A stretch of DNA of 52,821 nucleotides from Streptomyces albidus (ex Kaewkla and Franco 2022) (GTDB taxonomy: Bacteria; Actinomycetota; Actinomycetes; Streptomycetales; Streptomycetaceae), in assembly GCF_013870515.1 (NCBI RefSeq), contig NZ_JACBXA010000015.1, forward strand, positions 1 through 52,821, read 5' to 3'. The notes beneath the pieces were generated by a model that did no database searches, was not told the origin of the DNA, and worked only from the letters and a program-made list of their open reading frames with translations. Positions 45,434 to 52,821 of this stretch are shown here, piece after piece. Position 1 is the first letter of the stretch, and every line of letters starts with the position of its first letter. Both the position numbers and the translations under genes were made by a program.

Positions 45434-46056
45434 GCGTCCCTCCAAGGTGCGGTCGGAATTGCCGACCCGCACGACGCCCGGTTTTCATCGCCGGAGCCTG
45501 AACGGCCGTATGCGTCGGGCCCGGACGATCGGGCGAGGAAAGGGGCCGAGGCGAGTCCGGTCGTCATCCACCGGCGAAAAGCTTCAGTCTCTCCTCCGGA
45601 TTCCACGACAGCGAATGCGGACAGGGAGAACAGCGGAACGAGAGCGTCGGGAAAGACTCCCGAGCTGAGCACGAGGTGCCAATGAAAGGCCTGCGCACAG
45701 GCCTTGTCCACGCCCGGGACGCAACAAGCCCTCAGAGAAATTCACGTCACGTCACGACCCGCATGTGAATTCGCGTCAGTGGCGACCGTCAGGGCTGTGA
45801 CGTGCGGGTTTGCCCGAACTGGGACCCTGGTGCGGCTTGTTGCACACACCCGGAATTGTTCCGTTGCCCTGAAAGAGTGCACGCGCGGGCATGACGCCAC
45901 TTCAGCAACCGAAAAGCGTCGGTACCCTTTTTGTCACCTGATCTTGACGTGACGGAGGGAGGCGAACGGCGAAAGCTTTGGCGGGCCCGCCGTCGTCTCC
46001 CTCTCGTCCGTCACCAGGTACGCAACTGCACCCTCAACCTAGGAGGAGGCATCCCG
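45434..46056 (+). promoter_or_regulatory. 623-base leader region with repeated TGACGTGA motifs and a long-range stem
   Basis: No convincing gene lies here. A TGACGTGA-type motif recurs: overlapping copies as cacgtcacgtcac (45743-45755), gtgacgtg (45797-45804) and tgacgtgac (45945-45953). Just before the small membrane protein a long inverted repeat, gtgacgga (45949-45956) and tccgtcac (46007-46014), encloses about 50 bases with further gggag/ctccc pairing. This suggests a structured 5' leader. The region from 45700 is less GC-rich than its surroundings. It matches no riboswitch family I can name. Confidence 0.45.
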
Positions 46057-46263
46057 ATGACGTCCGTAGAAAGTACCGCAGGGAAGGCACCGGAAGACAT
46101 CTCCCGTGTCACCTGGCGCACGAAAGTGTTCACTGCGGCCGCCGCAGTCGCCGTCGGAGTCCCGGCCGTTCTGCTCGGATACGGCGAGTACGTCGCGGCG
46201 ATCGGCACACTGCTCGGTGCCGCCGGCGGCATCAGCGTGACGGTGGTGAACATCCGCCGCTGA
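46057..46263 (+). CDS. small two-helix membrane protein
   Basis: A 68-residue protein: TSVESTAGKAPEDISRVTWRTKVFTAAAAVAVGVPAVLLGYGEYVAAIGTLLGAAGGISVTVVNIRR. The first 22 residues are soluble. Two hydrophobic segments (about 23-40 and 44-64) are separated by a short GYGEY turn, so it should be an integral membrane hairpin with Arg-Arg at the end. It has an excellent ribosome site (aggaggaggc) and its own strong terminator, so it is a real stand-alone, probably well-expressed gene. The size resembles small membrane peptides such as holin- or toxin-like proteins, but I do not recognise a family. Confidence 0.75.
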   Translation: MTSVESTAGKAPEDISRVTWRTKVFTAAAAVAVGVPAVLLGYGEYVAAIGTLLGAAGGISVTVVNIRR

Positions 46264-46277
46264 GGCCGGTGTTGAGA

Positions 46278-46309
46278 AGTGGCCCCCGGAGCGGACTCCG
46301 GGGGCCACT
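46278..46309 (+). terminator. strong hairpin terminator
   Basis: Perfect 14-base arms (agtggcccccggag and ctccgggggccact) flank a 4-base loop, 15 bases after the stop of the small membrane protein. The stem is very GC-rich. It may also end the minus-strand transcript of the TPP enzyme gene (stop at 46380). Confidence 0.92.
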
Positions 46310-46379
46310 CGCGTTCTTCCTGTCCGGGCCTCGTTCAGGCCGGTGATACCGGTGACCTGGGTGCTCGTGGGCGCGTGCG

Positions 46380-48734
46380 TCAGTCCGCCAGGTCCAGCGC
46401 CGCCCCGATGATTCCGTCTGCGTCGATCCCGTGATGGCGGTGCACGTCGGCGAGGGTGCCGCACTGCCCGAATCCGGTCACGCCCAACGACCGGCTGGGC
46501 ACATGGTTGATCCCCGCCAGGAACGCCAGCGTGTGAGGGTGACCGTCGAGGACGGTGACCAGCGGCCTGGCCCGCTCGTGGGGGAAGAGCTGCTCGAGGA
46601 TCCAGTCAGAGCCCTCCTGGAGTCCCTGCCGCGCACGGACGGCGCGGAAGAGGAGGTCGGGGCTGGTGACGCAGACGACGTCCGCGCCCACCCCGAGTTC
46701 GTCGAGCCGCTCCGCCGCCGCGAGAGCTTCGGGAACCATCGCCCCGGTCGCGGCGATCGTAAGGGACGGATCGCTGTGGCGGCGCAGCATGTAGCCCCCG
46801 GCGACCGTCTGCTTGCGGCGGCGCTCCCGTGCGGCCGGATCACCGGGCACGGCGGCCAGGGACTGGTCGACCGTACGGGTCGAGAGGCGCAGGTACGTCG
46901 AGTTGCCGCCGGGCTTGCCCAGGCATGCCAGACCGGCGAGCAGGCACCACTCCATGTCGACGGCGAACGCCGGCTCGTACGCGGTGCAGCCGGGCTGCTC
47001 AAGTCCGATGGAGGGGGTGATGACCGACTGATGGGCGCCGCCTTCGGGCGCGAGGCTGACCCCGGAGGGCGTCCCCACCAGGATCGACTGCCCGCCCGCG
47101 TACATCCCGAACGACCACGGTTCCAGGGCCCGTCCCACGAACGGGTCGTAGACCACGCCGATCGGCAGCAGCGGCGTGCCCCACCGGCTCCACGTGGCGC
47201 CCAACTCCCCGAGCAGACCTACCAGGTTGGTCTCCGCGATCCCCAACTCGATGTGCTGTCCGCTGGGGCGTTCCCGCCAGTGCAGGATCGTCTCGGCGTC
47301 GTCGTCGAACCAGTCCCTGCGCTCGGTCGGTGACCATGTGCCGACCTTGTTCAGCCAGCCGCCGAGGTTGGTGGTCGAGGCGACGTCGGGGCTGACCGTC
47401 ACGACATGACCGGCCGCCTCCGGAGCTTCCCGCGTCAAGTCCAACAGCGCCCTGCCGAGGGCCTGTTGAGTCGATCCGCTACCGGAGGGGGTCCGCCTGA
47501 AGTCCGTCGGCAGCGCCAGGGGCTCCACCTGCGGCGTGGGGTGGCGGCGCAGGCGGTCGGCCGTACGGTCGCAGAGTTCGGCTTCGGCACTGCCGGGGGT
47601 GAAACGGGCCCATGGCTGCTGCGGATCGGCACCCACGGCGTCCGCGAGCTGCGCCATCTGCTCACCGGTCAGCAGCGCCGAGTGGTTCTGCGGATGCCCG
47701 GCGGTCGCAAGGCCGTGGCCCTTGACGGTGTAGGCGAAGATGACGGTCGGACGGGTGTCGTCGATGGACGCGTAGGCGTCCGTCAGCGCTCCGAGATCGT
47801 GCCCGCCCAGGTTGCGGATGACCGCGTCGACGGAGGCGTCGTCGAGTTGGGCGAGGAGTTCGGCGATGCGATCGCGTCCCTCGCCCGTGCCCGGCAGGCG
47901 TTCGCGCAGCTGCTCGGGGGAGCACCGAAGCAGCCTTTGGTACTCGGGGTTGGTCATCTCGTCGATGCGCGTGCGCAACGCCTCGCCGCCGGGCTTGCTG
48001 AACAACTCCTCAAGGAGACGGCCGTACTTGACGGTGATCACCTGCCAGCCCGCTGCCGCGAACATCCCCTGCAGACGCGTCGCCGAGATGTTGGGCACGA
48101 CACGGTCCAGCGACTGCCGGTTGAAGTCCACGATCCAGACGACCTCGCCGAGGTCGGCCACGCCGGGATCGAGGATCGCTTCCCAGCAGGCGCCCTCGTC
48201 GAGTTCGGCGTCACCGATCAGGGAGTACTGGCGCCCCGAACTGCCGCCCTCGAAGCGGGCGTTCACATACCGGCGGGCGACGGCACCCCAGATCGGCGCG
48301 GTCGCGCCGATGCCGACCGAGCCGGTGGAGTAGTCGACCGGGTCCGGGTCCTTCTCGCGGCTCGGGTAGCTCTGCAGGCCGCCGTAGCTGCGCAGCGTGG
48401 TCAGGTAGGACTCGTCCAGCTCACCCAGCAGGTAGTTGACGGCGTGCAGCACGGGGGAGGCGTGTGGCTTGACGGACACGCGGTCCTCGCGGCCGAGTTC
48501 GTGGAACCACAGCGAGGTCATGATCGACGTCATGGACGCGCTCGACGCCTGATGGCCGCCCACCTTCAGCCCTGTGGGGTTGGGACGGACGCGGTTGGCG
48601 TGGTCGATGATCGACGTCGCGAGCCACAGCACGCGCTGCTCGACAGCCCTCAGCACATCGAGGTCCCTGTCAGCCGGGCCGGTGACCGGTGCGGGCAGCG
48701 GGTCCGCTCCGGCGGTGTTCTCCGTGGTCTTCAT
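46380..48734 (-). CDS. AceE-like thiamine-diphosphate-dependent 2-oxo acid dehydrogenase/transketolase
   Basis: A 784-residue TPP enzyme of the homodimeric pyruvate dehydrogenase E1/transketolase family. The N-terminal half has GLKVGGHQASSASMTSIMTSLWFHELGREDRVSVKPHASPVLHAVNYLLG and the TPP motif GDAELDEG...IVDFNRQSLD (Gly174-Asp175 ... Asn205). The middle domain has ELGIAETNLVGLLGELGATWS with the Glu that activates the cofactor, and the last domain GVTGFGQCGTLADVHRHHGID. AceE proper has about 900 residues and E2 and E3 partners; none is encoded nearby, so the real substrate may differ. It is divergent from an Lrp-type regulator. Confidence 0.85.
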   Translation of the reverse strand: MKTTENTAGADPLPAPVTGPADRDLDVLRAVEQRVLWLATSIIDHANRVRPNPTGLKVGGHQASSASMTSIMTSLWFHELGREDRVSVKPHASPVLHAVNYLLGELDESYLTTLRSYGGLQSYPSREKDPDPVDYSTGSVGIGATAPIWGAVARRYVNARFEGGSSGRQYSLIGDAELDEGACWEAILDPGVADLGEVVWIVDFNRQSLDRVVPNISATRLQGMFAAAGWQVITVKYGRLLEELFSKPGGEALRTRIDEMTNPEYQRLLRCSPEQLRERLPGTGEGRDRIAELLAQLDDASVDAVIRNLGGHDLGALTDAYASIDDTRPTVIFAYTVKGHGLATAGHPQNHSALLTGEQMAQLADAVGADPQQPWARFTPGSAEAELCDRTADRLRRHPTPQVEPLALPTDFRRTPSGSGSTQQALGRALLDLTREAPEAAGHVVTVSPDVASTTNLGGWLNKVGTWSPTERRDWFDDDAETILHWRERPSGQHIELGIAETNLVGLLGELGATWSRWGTPLLPIGVVYDPFVGRALEPWSFGMYAGGQSILVGTPSGVSLAPEGGAHQSVITPSIGLEQPGCTAYEPAFAVDMEWCLLAGLACLGKPGGNSTYLRLSTRTVDQSLAAVPGDPAARERRRKQTVAGGYMLRRHSDPSLTIAATGAMVPEALAAAERLDELGVGADVVCVTSPDLLFRAVRARQGLQEGSDWILEQLFPHERARPLVTVLDGHPHTLAFLAGINHVPSRSLGVTGFGQCGTLADVHRHHGIDADGIIGAALDLAD

Positions 48735-48820
48735 GCCGTCCGTCCGAAGCAGAGAAGTCAGCAGATTGCATATGAATGACAGCAGGACGATGATGAACGC
48801 ACAAGCAAGGCGCGTTCAGT

Positions 48821-48835
48821 TGAGCAATCTGCTCA
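48821..48835. promoter_or_regulatory. palindrome between the TPP-enzyme and Lrp genes
   Basis: tgagca-atc-tgctca is a 15-base dyad in the divergent promoter. Its size and position fit an operator for the Lrp/AsnC protein encoded next to it, which would control itself and the TPP-enzyme gene. Confidence 0.6.
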
Positions 48836-48871
48836 GTGTTGTCACTCGGACGAACAGCGAGGTTGAACATT

Positions 48872-49369
48872 GTGACAGGCGAGGAGCCCCTCGACGCCGT
48901 CGATGCGAAGTTGCTGCTCGCCCTGGCGGACGAGCCCCGGGCACCGGTGATGGCGCTGTCCCAGCGGCTCGGGCTGTCCCGCAACACCGTCCAGGCCAGG
49001 CTCGGCAAGCTGGAACGCCGGGGGGCCCTGCAGTCGTTCGAGCGTCGCATCGATCCGGCTGCGTTGGGATATCCGATGTCGGCGGTCATCACCACGCGGG
49101 TCACGCAGCGTCGCCTCGAAGAGGTCGCCGACGCGCTCAGCCGGATCCCCGAGGTGGTCGAGGTCGACGGCCTCAGCGGTGACACGGACCTCCTGGTGCG
49201 GGTCGTGGCCGTCGACGCCGACGACCTGTACCGGATCGCGGGCCAGGTCCTGGCCAGTCCGGGCGTGGAGCGTACGAGCACGGCCCTGGTCATGCGCCGG
49301 CTGGTCGGCCACCGGCTTGCGCCCCTTCTCGAACGGTCAGCGGAGCGGCCGGGATCCCCGGCGGACTGA
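48872..49369 (+). CDS. Lrp/AsnC-family regulator
   Basis: A 165-residue Lrp/AsnC protein. The N-terminal helix-turn-helix is LDAVDAKLLLALADEPRAPVMALSQRLGLSRNTVQARLGKLERRGALQSFERRIDPAALGYPMSAVITTRV. The RAM effector domain follows: LEEVADALSRIPEVVEVDGLSGDTDLLVRVVAVDADDLYRIAGQVLASPGVERTSTALVM. It senses an amino acid or 2-oxo acid and probably controls the divergent TPP-enzyme gene. The GTG at 48872 with gcgagg upstream is favoured; the ATG at 48836 directly follows the dyad. Confidence 0.92.
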   Translation: MTGEEPLDAVDAKLLLALADEPRAPVMALSQRLGLSRNTVQARLGKLERRGALQSFERRIDPAALGYPMSAVITTRVTQRRLEEVADALSRIPEVVEVDGLSGDTDLLVRVVAVDADDLYRIAGQVLASPGVERTSTALVMRRLVGHRLAPLLERSAERPGSPAD

Positions 49370-49554
49370 CCGGCGCAGGCGGCTCGTTCAGTGAGTCTTC
49401 GCCGACTTCGAACATGGCGGTCGGAGGCTCTGGTGTGGCGCTCGCTCGGAGCCCCCAGCGTCAACTCCCGGTGCGGTACGCTCTCGCGGCCCACGGCCGG
49501 GGACGGCATCCGCGAGGGTGGCAGCCAGGTCTCCGTTGTCTGTAGCGTGCGGAA

Positions 49555-50118
49555 GTGACCAGAAGCGAGCGAATTGCGGACCAGCTGGACCGGCACTGGA
49601 CCAAGAACCTGCGGCCGCGGCTGCAGGGTCTTGCCGACGAGGAGTACTTCTGGGAGCCGGTGCGTGGCTGCTGGAGCATCCGCCCACGTGGCACGTCGGC
49701 CGCACCGATGCCGGAAGGTTCGGGGGAATGGACGATGGACTCCGCGTCCCCTGCCCCGGTGCCGGCGCCGGTGACCACGATTGCCTGGCGGCTGGCGCAC
49801 GTCGTCGTCTCCTGCCTGGGCTATCGGGTCGGATGGCACTTCGGCGGCCAGGACGTCGACTCCCAGACATTCGCCTACGCGGGGACCGCTGACGAGGCGC
49901 TGGAACAGCTCGATGAGATGTACGGGAGATGGAACGCGGGGGTCCGCGAGCTCTCGGACGCCGACCTGGAGAACCCGCCCACGGTGGGTCCCGAGCGGTT
50001 TCCCATGGAGGGCATCGTCCTGCACGTCAACAGGGAGCTGATCCATCACGGCGCCGAGATCTCCCTGCTGCGCGACCTCTACCGCTGGCAGGACGGAGCC
50101 GCACCACGCCGAGTCTGA
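49555..50118 (+). CDS. DinB-family protein
   Basis: A 187-residue four-helix DinB-like protein. It has RIADQLDRHWTKNLRPRLQGLADEEYFWEPVRGCWSIRP, then PVTTIAWRLAHVVVSCLGYRVGWHFGGQDVD. A metal-binding His pattern follows (LAHVVV ... HVNRELIHHGAEISLLRDLYRW). Such proteins bind a divalent metal and often act as thiol-linked transferases or isomerases (mycothiol- or bacillithiol-dependent). The specific activity is unknown. It starts with a GTG preceded by gcggaa and is convergent with the phosphatase gene. Confidence 0.85.
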   Translation: MTRSERIADQLDRHWTKNLRPRLQGLADEEYFWEPVRGCWSIRPRGTSAAPMPEGSGEWTMDSASPAPVPAPVTTIAWRLAHVVVSCLGYRVGWHFGGQDVDSQTFAYAGTADEALEQLDEMYGRWNAGVRELSDADLENPPTVGPERFPMEGIVLHVNRELIHHGAEISLLRDLYRWQDGAAPRRV

Positions 50119-50186
50119 CTTTCCGGTAGCGGTCGATCGAGCTGCGGAAACCCACGTAACTCCGTGACGCTCCGTGGCTGCGGGCT

Positions 50187-51455
50187 TCAGTGACGCAGGT
50201 CGCTGCCCTGGCTGGGGGGCAGCCCGGCCCGGGCCTCGACCTCTTCGGTGCTGTAGGCGCCGGGGCCGTTCCACTCGGCCAGCAGGACGGTGGCGTCGTC
50301 CCGCAGCTCGCCGTGGTGGTAGTCGAGGATCGCGCGGATCAGGCGCCGGAGCGTCTCGGGTACGGGCAGGCCCTCGGCGTGCTGCCGGATGAGGAAGTTC
50401 AGGAACCGGGCCAGGCCGAACTCCCCTCCGGCGCTGCGGGCTTCGGTGATCCCGTCGGTGTAGAAGACGATGCGGTCGCCCGGCTGCAGGGACTCCTGGC
50501 AGAGCGTGGTCTCCACGTCGAAGTGGGTGCCGAGGGGCGGGCTCGGCTGGCATTGCAGCTGGGCCACCCAGCGGCCCTCACGGATGATCACCGGGGGGTA
50601 GTGGCCGTGGTTCGTCCAGGTCAGCAGACCGGTGCGGGTGTCCAGGTCGGAGAGTACGGCCGTGGCGTAACGGTCCCCGGCGAACTGCTCGTAGAGCACC
50701 TGGTCCACCGCCTCCGCGGCCTCCACCAGTCCGAGGCCCGCGCGGCGACGGCTGCGGCAGGCGGCCATCGCGAGGTTCGCGGTCAGCCCGGCGGCGGTGT
50801 TGTGTCCCATCGCGTCGTAGATCGCGAGGTGGACGATCTCGCCGGAGGTCGCGTAGTCGAAGGCGTCACCGCTGACGGCGTACGCGGGCTCCATCATGGC
50901 GCCGATCACCACGCGGTCGTCGGCGTAGGCCCGCGGCGGCATCAGCGTCCACTGCATCTCTGCGGTGACGTCCATCGGCTCGCTCCGTACGAGACGGGCG
51001 TGGGCGTCGCTGTAGTCGCGCTTGCTCACCACGAGCAGGGCCACGAGCCCTGCCAGCGCCTTCATGCTCTGCCGCGTGTCCGTGTCATCCGTGGCGGTAC
51101 GGATCCGGAGCAGCCCCAGGCGCTCGGTGCCGTCCAGCAGAGGGACCCACCACAGGAAGTGCCCCGAGTGGTCCTCCGCGTCCGGGGTGCCCAGAAGGAT
51201 GTTGCCGTGCTGGTAGGACTCCCCGGGCAGGGAGCCCTCGACCTGCAGGGTCCGCTCCTCGCCCGGCCTCGCCTTCAGGCCCGGGCCGGTCAGCAGACGC
51301 AGCACTCGTTCCTGCACGTCGACCAGGTAGATGCGAACGTCCCACAGCTTCACCGCCTCCGAGGCCTCGGCGACCCGGGCGGCCACCCGCTCCAGCGGCA
51401 TCACGTGGCTGTCCGCGAGCAGCTCTCTCAGGACTCGGTCCCGTGCTTCCGACAC
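50187..51455 (-). CDS. SpoIIE-type PP2C serine phosphatase with sensor domain
   Basis: A 422-residue cytoplasmic protein. The N-terminal half (RVLRELLADSHVMPLERVAARVAEASEAVKLWDVRIYLVDVQERVLRLLTGPG ... WWVPLLDGTERLGLLRI) resembles a GAF-type sensor. The C-terminal PP2C/SpoIIE domain has GDAFDYA, AIYDAMGHNTAAGLTANLAM, YATAVLSDLDTRTGLLTWTNHGHYPPVII, DRIVFYTDGITEAR and ELRDDATVLLAEWNG, with the metal-binding Asp residues intact. It dephosphorylates anti-sigma-factor antagonists in stress or development switches. The GTG at 51455 (ggaagggg upstream) is chosen; no partner anti-sigma gene is adjacent. Confidence 0.92.
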   Translation of the reverse strand: MSEARDRVLRELLADSHVMPLERVAARVAEASEAVKLWDVRIYLVDVQERVLRLLTGPGLKARPGEERTLQVEGSLPGESYQHGNILLGTPDAEDHSGHFLWWVPLLDGTERLGLLRIRTATDDTDTRQSMKALAGLVALLVVSKRDYSDAHARLVRSEPMDVTAEMQWTLMPPRAYADDRVVIGAMMEPAYAVSGDAFDYATSGEIVHLAIYDAMGHNTAAGLTANLAMAACRSRRRAGLGLVEAAEAVDQVLYEQFAGDRYATAVLSDLDTRTGLLTWTNHGHYPPVIIREGRWVAQLQCQPSPPLGTHFDVETTLCQESLQPGDRIVFYTDGITEARSAGGEFGLARFLNFLIRQHAEGLPVPETLRRLIRAILDYHHGELRDDATVLLAEWNGPGAYSTEEVEARAGLPPSQGSDLRH

Positions 51456-51631
51456 TGCTGTGCCCCTTCCGCCGACCCGGCCGGGGTGGGCCTCCTCCCA
51501 TTGTCCTGCGTGCCGAGGCGGTCCGCAGCGCGTGATCGGCCCGTCGCGTATGCGCAGGTCGACGCCGACACGCCCCGTTCCCGGATCACGCGGGCGAGCG
51601 CCCCGGCGGCCCGCGGTCCCGGAGAGGCCCG

Positions 51632-52285
51632 TCAGCGCCTGCGCAGCGCCCCCGCGGTGACGCCGGTGCGCTCGCGCAGCAGGATCCTCAAGGTGTTCGG
51701 ATGCTCGTAGCCCACCTTCCGGGCGATCGTCTCCAGCGACAGATCCGTGGTCCGCAGCAGGTGGGAGGCCTGCTCGACGCGCAGGTCCTGGACGAAGCGG
51801 ACCGGTGAGGTGCCGAGCGTGCGCTGCACGGCCCGCTGGAGAGTGCGCTCGCTGACGCCGAGTGCCCGCGCTCCGTCCCTGATGCTGATCGGCTCCGAGA
51901 GGTGATGCCGCGCCCAGCGCTCGAAGGCCGCCACCGTCGGGTCGCTCTGCGCGAGAGCGCTGGGGATCGTGTACGCGGACTGGGACGGGCGCTCGTCGAT
52001 CACCAGATAGCGGGCGACGAGGTCGGCGAGCGCGGGGCTGCTCATGCGGACGACGGCCAGGGCCAGGTCGACGTGACCGAAGGCGGCGCCCGCCGTCGTC
52101 ACCCCTCGGGAGGCGGTCACCATGCTCGTCTCCTCCAGGTCGACGGCGGGGTAGCGCTTGCGGAAGACCGGTGCCAGCCACCAACTCGTCGTCGCCCGGC
52201 GCCCGTCGAGCACCCCGGACTCGGCCAGCAGGAAGGTCCCCGTACAGGCCGAGGCGACGGGGACGTCGTACACTGGTTCCTCCAC
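51632..52285 (-). pseudogene. GlxA/AraC-type regulator, 5'-truncated
   Basis: About 217 residues of a regulator normally around 320. The remaining N-terminal piece begins DVPVASACTGTFLLAESGVLDGRRATTSWWLAPVFRKRYPAVDLEE, the middle of a DJ-1/PfpI-like amidotransferase fold, and the first 100 or so residues are missing. The AraC helix-turn-helix is complete: WARHHLSEPISIRDGARALGVSERTLQRAVQRTLGTSPVRFVQDLRVEQASHLLRTTDLSLETIARKVGYEHPNTLRILLRERTGVT. The break coincides with the end of a truncated priA gene just upstream on the same strand. A GTG at 52285 could still allow translation of the DNA-binding part. Confidence 0.75.
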
Positions 52286-52321
52286 CTCCTCACTACCTCA
52301 ACCATCACTCACACCTACCGT
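52286..52321. other. junction between truncated priA and truncated AraC-type gene
   Basis: About 36 bases between the two gene fragments match neither coding pattern. On the minus strand they read as a purine-rich run with repeated GAGG/GTGAG units. The composition differs from the flanking coding DNA, as if it were filler DNA at a recombination joint. priA coding sense ends at about 52322 and araC sense begins at about 52275. Confidence 0.55.
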
Positions 52322-52790
52322 CCGCGAGGGAGCCGGCGTAACGGTCGGCGACCGCACGGCAAAGGCGCAGCAGCGAGGGGGTGAGCACCCGCTCCGGCGA
52401 GAGGACCTGTGCCAGCGGAGCCAGCGCCCCCGGATAGTCGCTCTCGGCGACCCGCTCCACGATGAACCCGTTGATCAGGCGCCCCCCTTCGCGCCTGCCC
52501 TCCTTCTCCCCGGCGCCGAAGCGCACGCGCACCCGCACCCCGGGCTGTGCCTCCTCGTCCATCGCGGCGGGGACGGCGTAGTCGAAGTACCGGTCGAGAT
52601 GGACGAGCCCCTTGTCCACCAGGACCCGGGCCACGGGCGACTCCTCAGCCAGCTCCGCACCGCGCCAGGTGCGCGGCCGCGCACGGGGCGGCTTGCGCTG
52701 CCGCACGGTCTCCCGCAGCAGCGCGAGCTGCTCCGGCGCGTCCGTCGGCTCGGCTGTCGAGGGCTCCTGCTGCCCGTTGTCGCTGCTCAC
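52305..52790 (-). pseudogene. priA: N-terminal fragment of primosomal protein N' (PriA)
   Basis: 161 residues with a disordered start (SSDNGQQEPSTAEPTDAPEQLALLRETVRQRKPPRARPRTWRGAELAEE), then the PriA DNA-binding domain: VARVLVDKGLVHLDRYFDYAVPAAMDEEAQPGVRVRVRFGAG and LINGFIVERVAESDYPGALAPLAQVLSPERVLTPSLLRLCRAVADRYAGSLAD. Actinomycete PriA has around 700 residues. Here four unrelated residues (GRCE) and a stop follow SLAD, so the helicase-like part is lost. PriA restarts stalled replication forks, so another full copy should exist elsewhere unless this is an assembly joint. Confidence 0.8.
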
Positions 52791-52821
52791 AGCTTTCAGT
52801 CTTAGCAGACGGTACGGACAG

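Noticed and set aside
45704..45952. 82-codon frame upstream of the small membrane protein
   Set aside because: Poor third-position GC bias, Cys- and Arg-rich sequence, no good ribosome site, and overlap with the motif-rich leader.
48670..50553. 627-codon minus-strand frame crossing the Lrp and DinB genes
   Set aside because: It spans two well-supported genes and an intergenic region, and has low-complexity composition with no motif.

Overview
This is a GC-rich actinomycete window, most likely Streptomyces or a close relative. The coding sequences show strong third-position GC bias, and GTG and TTG starts are common. The gene content also points there: a urease cluster without ureE, a Streptomyces subtilisin inhibitor-type protein, a sugar ABC importer without its own ATPase, and many LuxR, ROK, LacI, TetR, Lrp and MmyB-type regulators. 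I see no rRNA, tRNA, CRISPR array, transposase or prophage. It reads as chromosomal accessory and metabolic DNA.

Layout. 1-2.4 kb: the end of a LuxR-type regulator, an NTF2-like protein and a Tat-exported TagC-like beta-propeller protein. 2.4-7.5 kb: a complete ureA-B-C-F-G-D operon with a GlnR-box-like site upstream, followed by a frameshifted conserved gene. 8.1-15 kb: an alpha-glucoside module of GH13 glucosidase, two permeases and a binding lipoprotein, divergent from a ROK regulator. 15-17.5 kb: an SRPBCC gene facing an ArsR-VOC-SRPBCC operon. 17.7-23.3 kb: a phosphotransferase, a dienelactone hydrolase, a TetR regulator with two operator-like sites, a DrrAB-like drug exporter, and a second frameshifted gene.

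23.4-27.6 kb: an MFS symporter and GH1 beta-glucosidase operon divergent from a second ROK regulator. 27.7-33.2 kb: a GH78 alpha-L-rhamnosidase and MFS transporter operon divergent from a LacI regulator with a near-ideal operator. 33.2-37 kb: a redox group of exported flavodoxin and two aldo/keto reductases, divergent from an MmyB-type regulator. 37-46.3 kb: small conserved proteins, an Imm-5-like protein, a cold-shock-like protein, a beta-propeller phytase, a protease inhibitor with Arg at the predicted P1 site, an MBL hydrolase, an MFS remnant, a phosphoesterase, an acetyltransferase, a serine hydrolase, and a small membrane protein with a long structured leader and a strong terminator.

46.4-52.8 kb: a stand-alone AceE-like thiamine-diphosphate enzyme divergent from an Lrp regulator, a DinB protein and a SpoIIE-type phosphatase. 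Finally, a junction brings together a 3'-truncated priA and a 5'-truncated GlxA/AraC-type regulator. Three saprophytic sugar modules (alpha-glucoside, beta-glucoside, rhamnoside) share one design: glycosidase plus transporter, with a divergent local regulator and palindromes in the shared promoter. Urease and phytase add nitrogen and phosphate scavenging. The most notable anomalies are the priA/araC junction, the two frameshifted genes, the ureF leader mini-ORF, and the structured, motif-rich leader before the small membrane protein.
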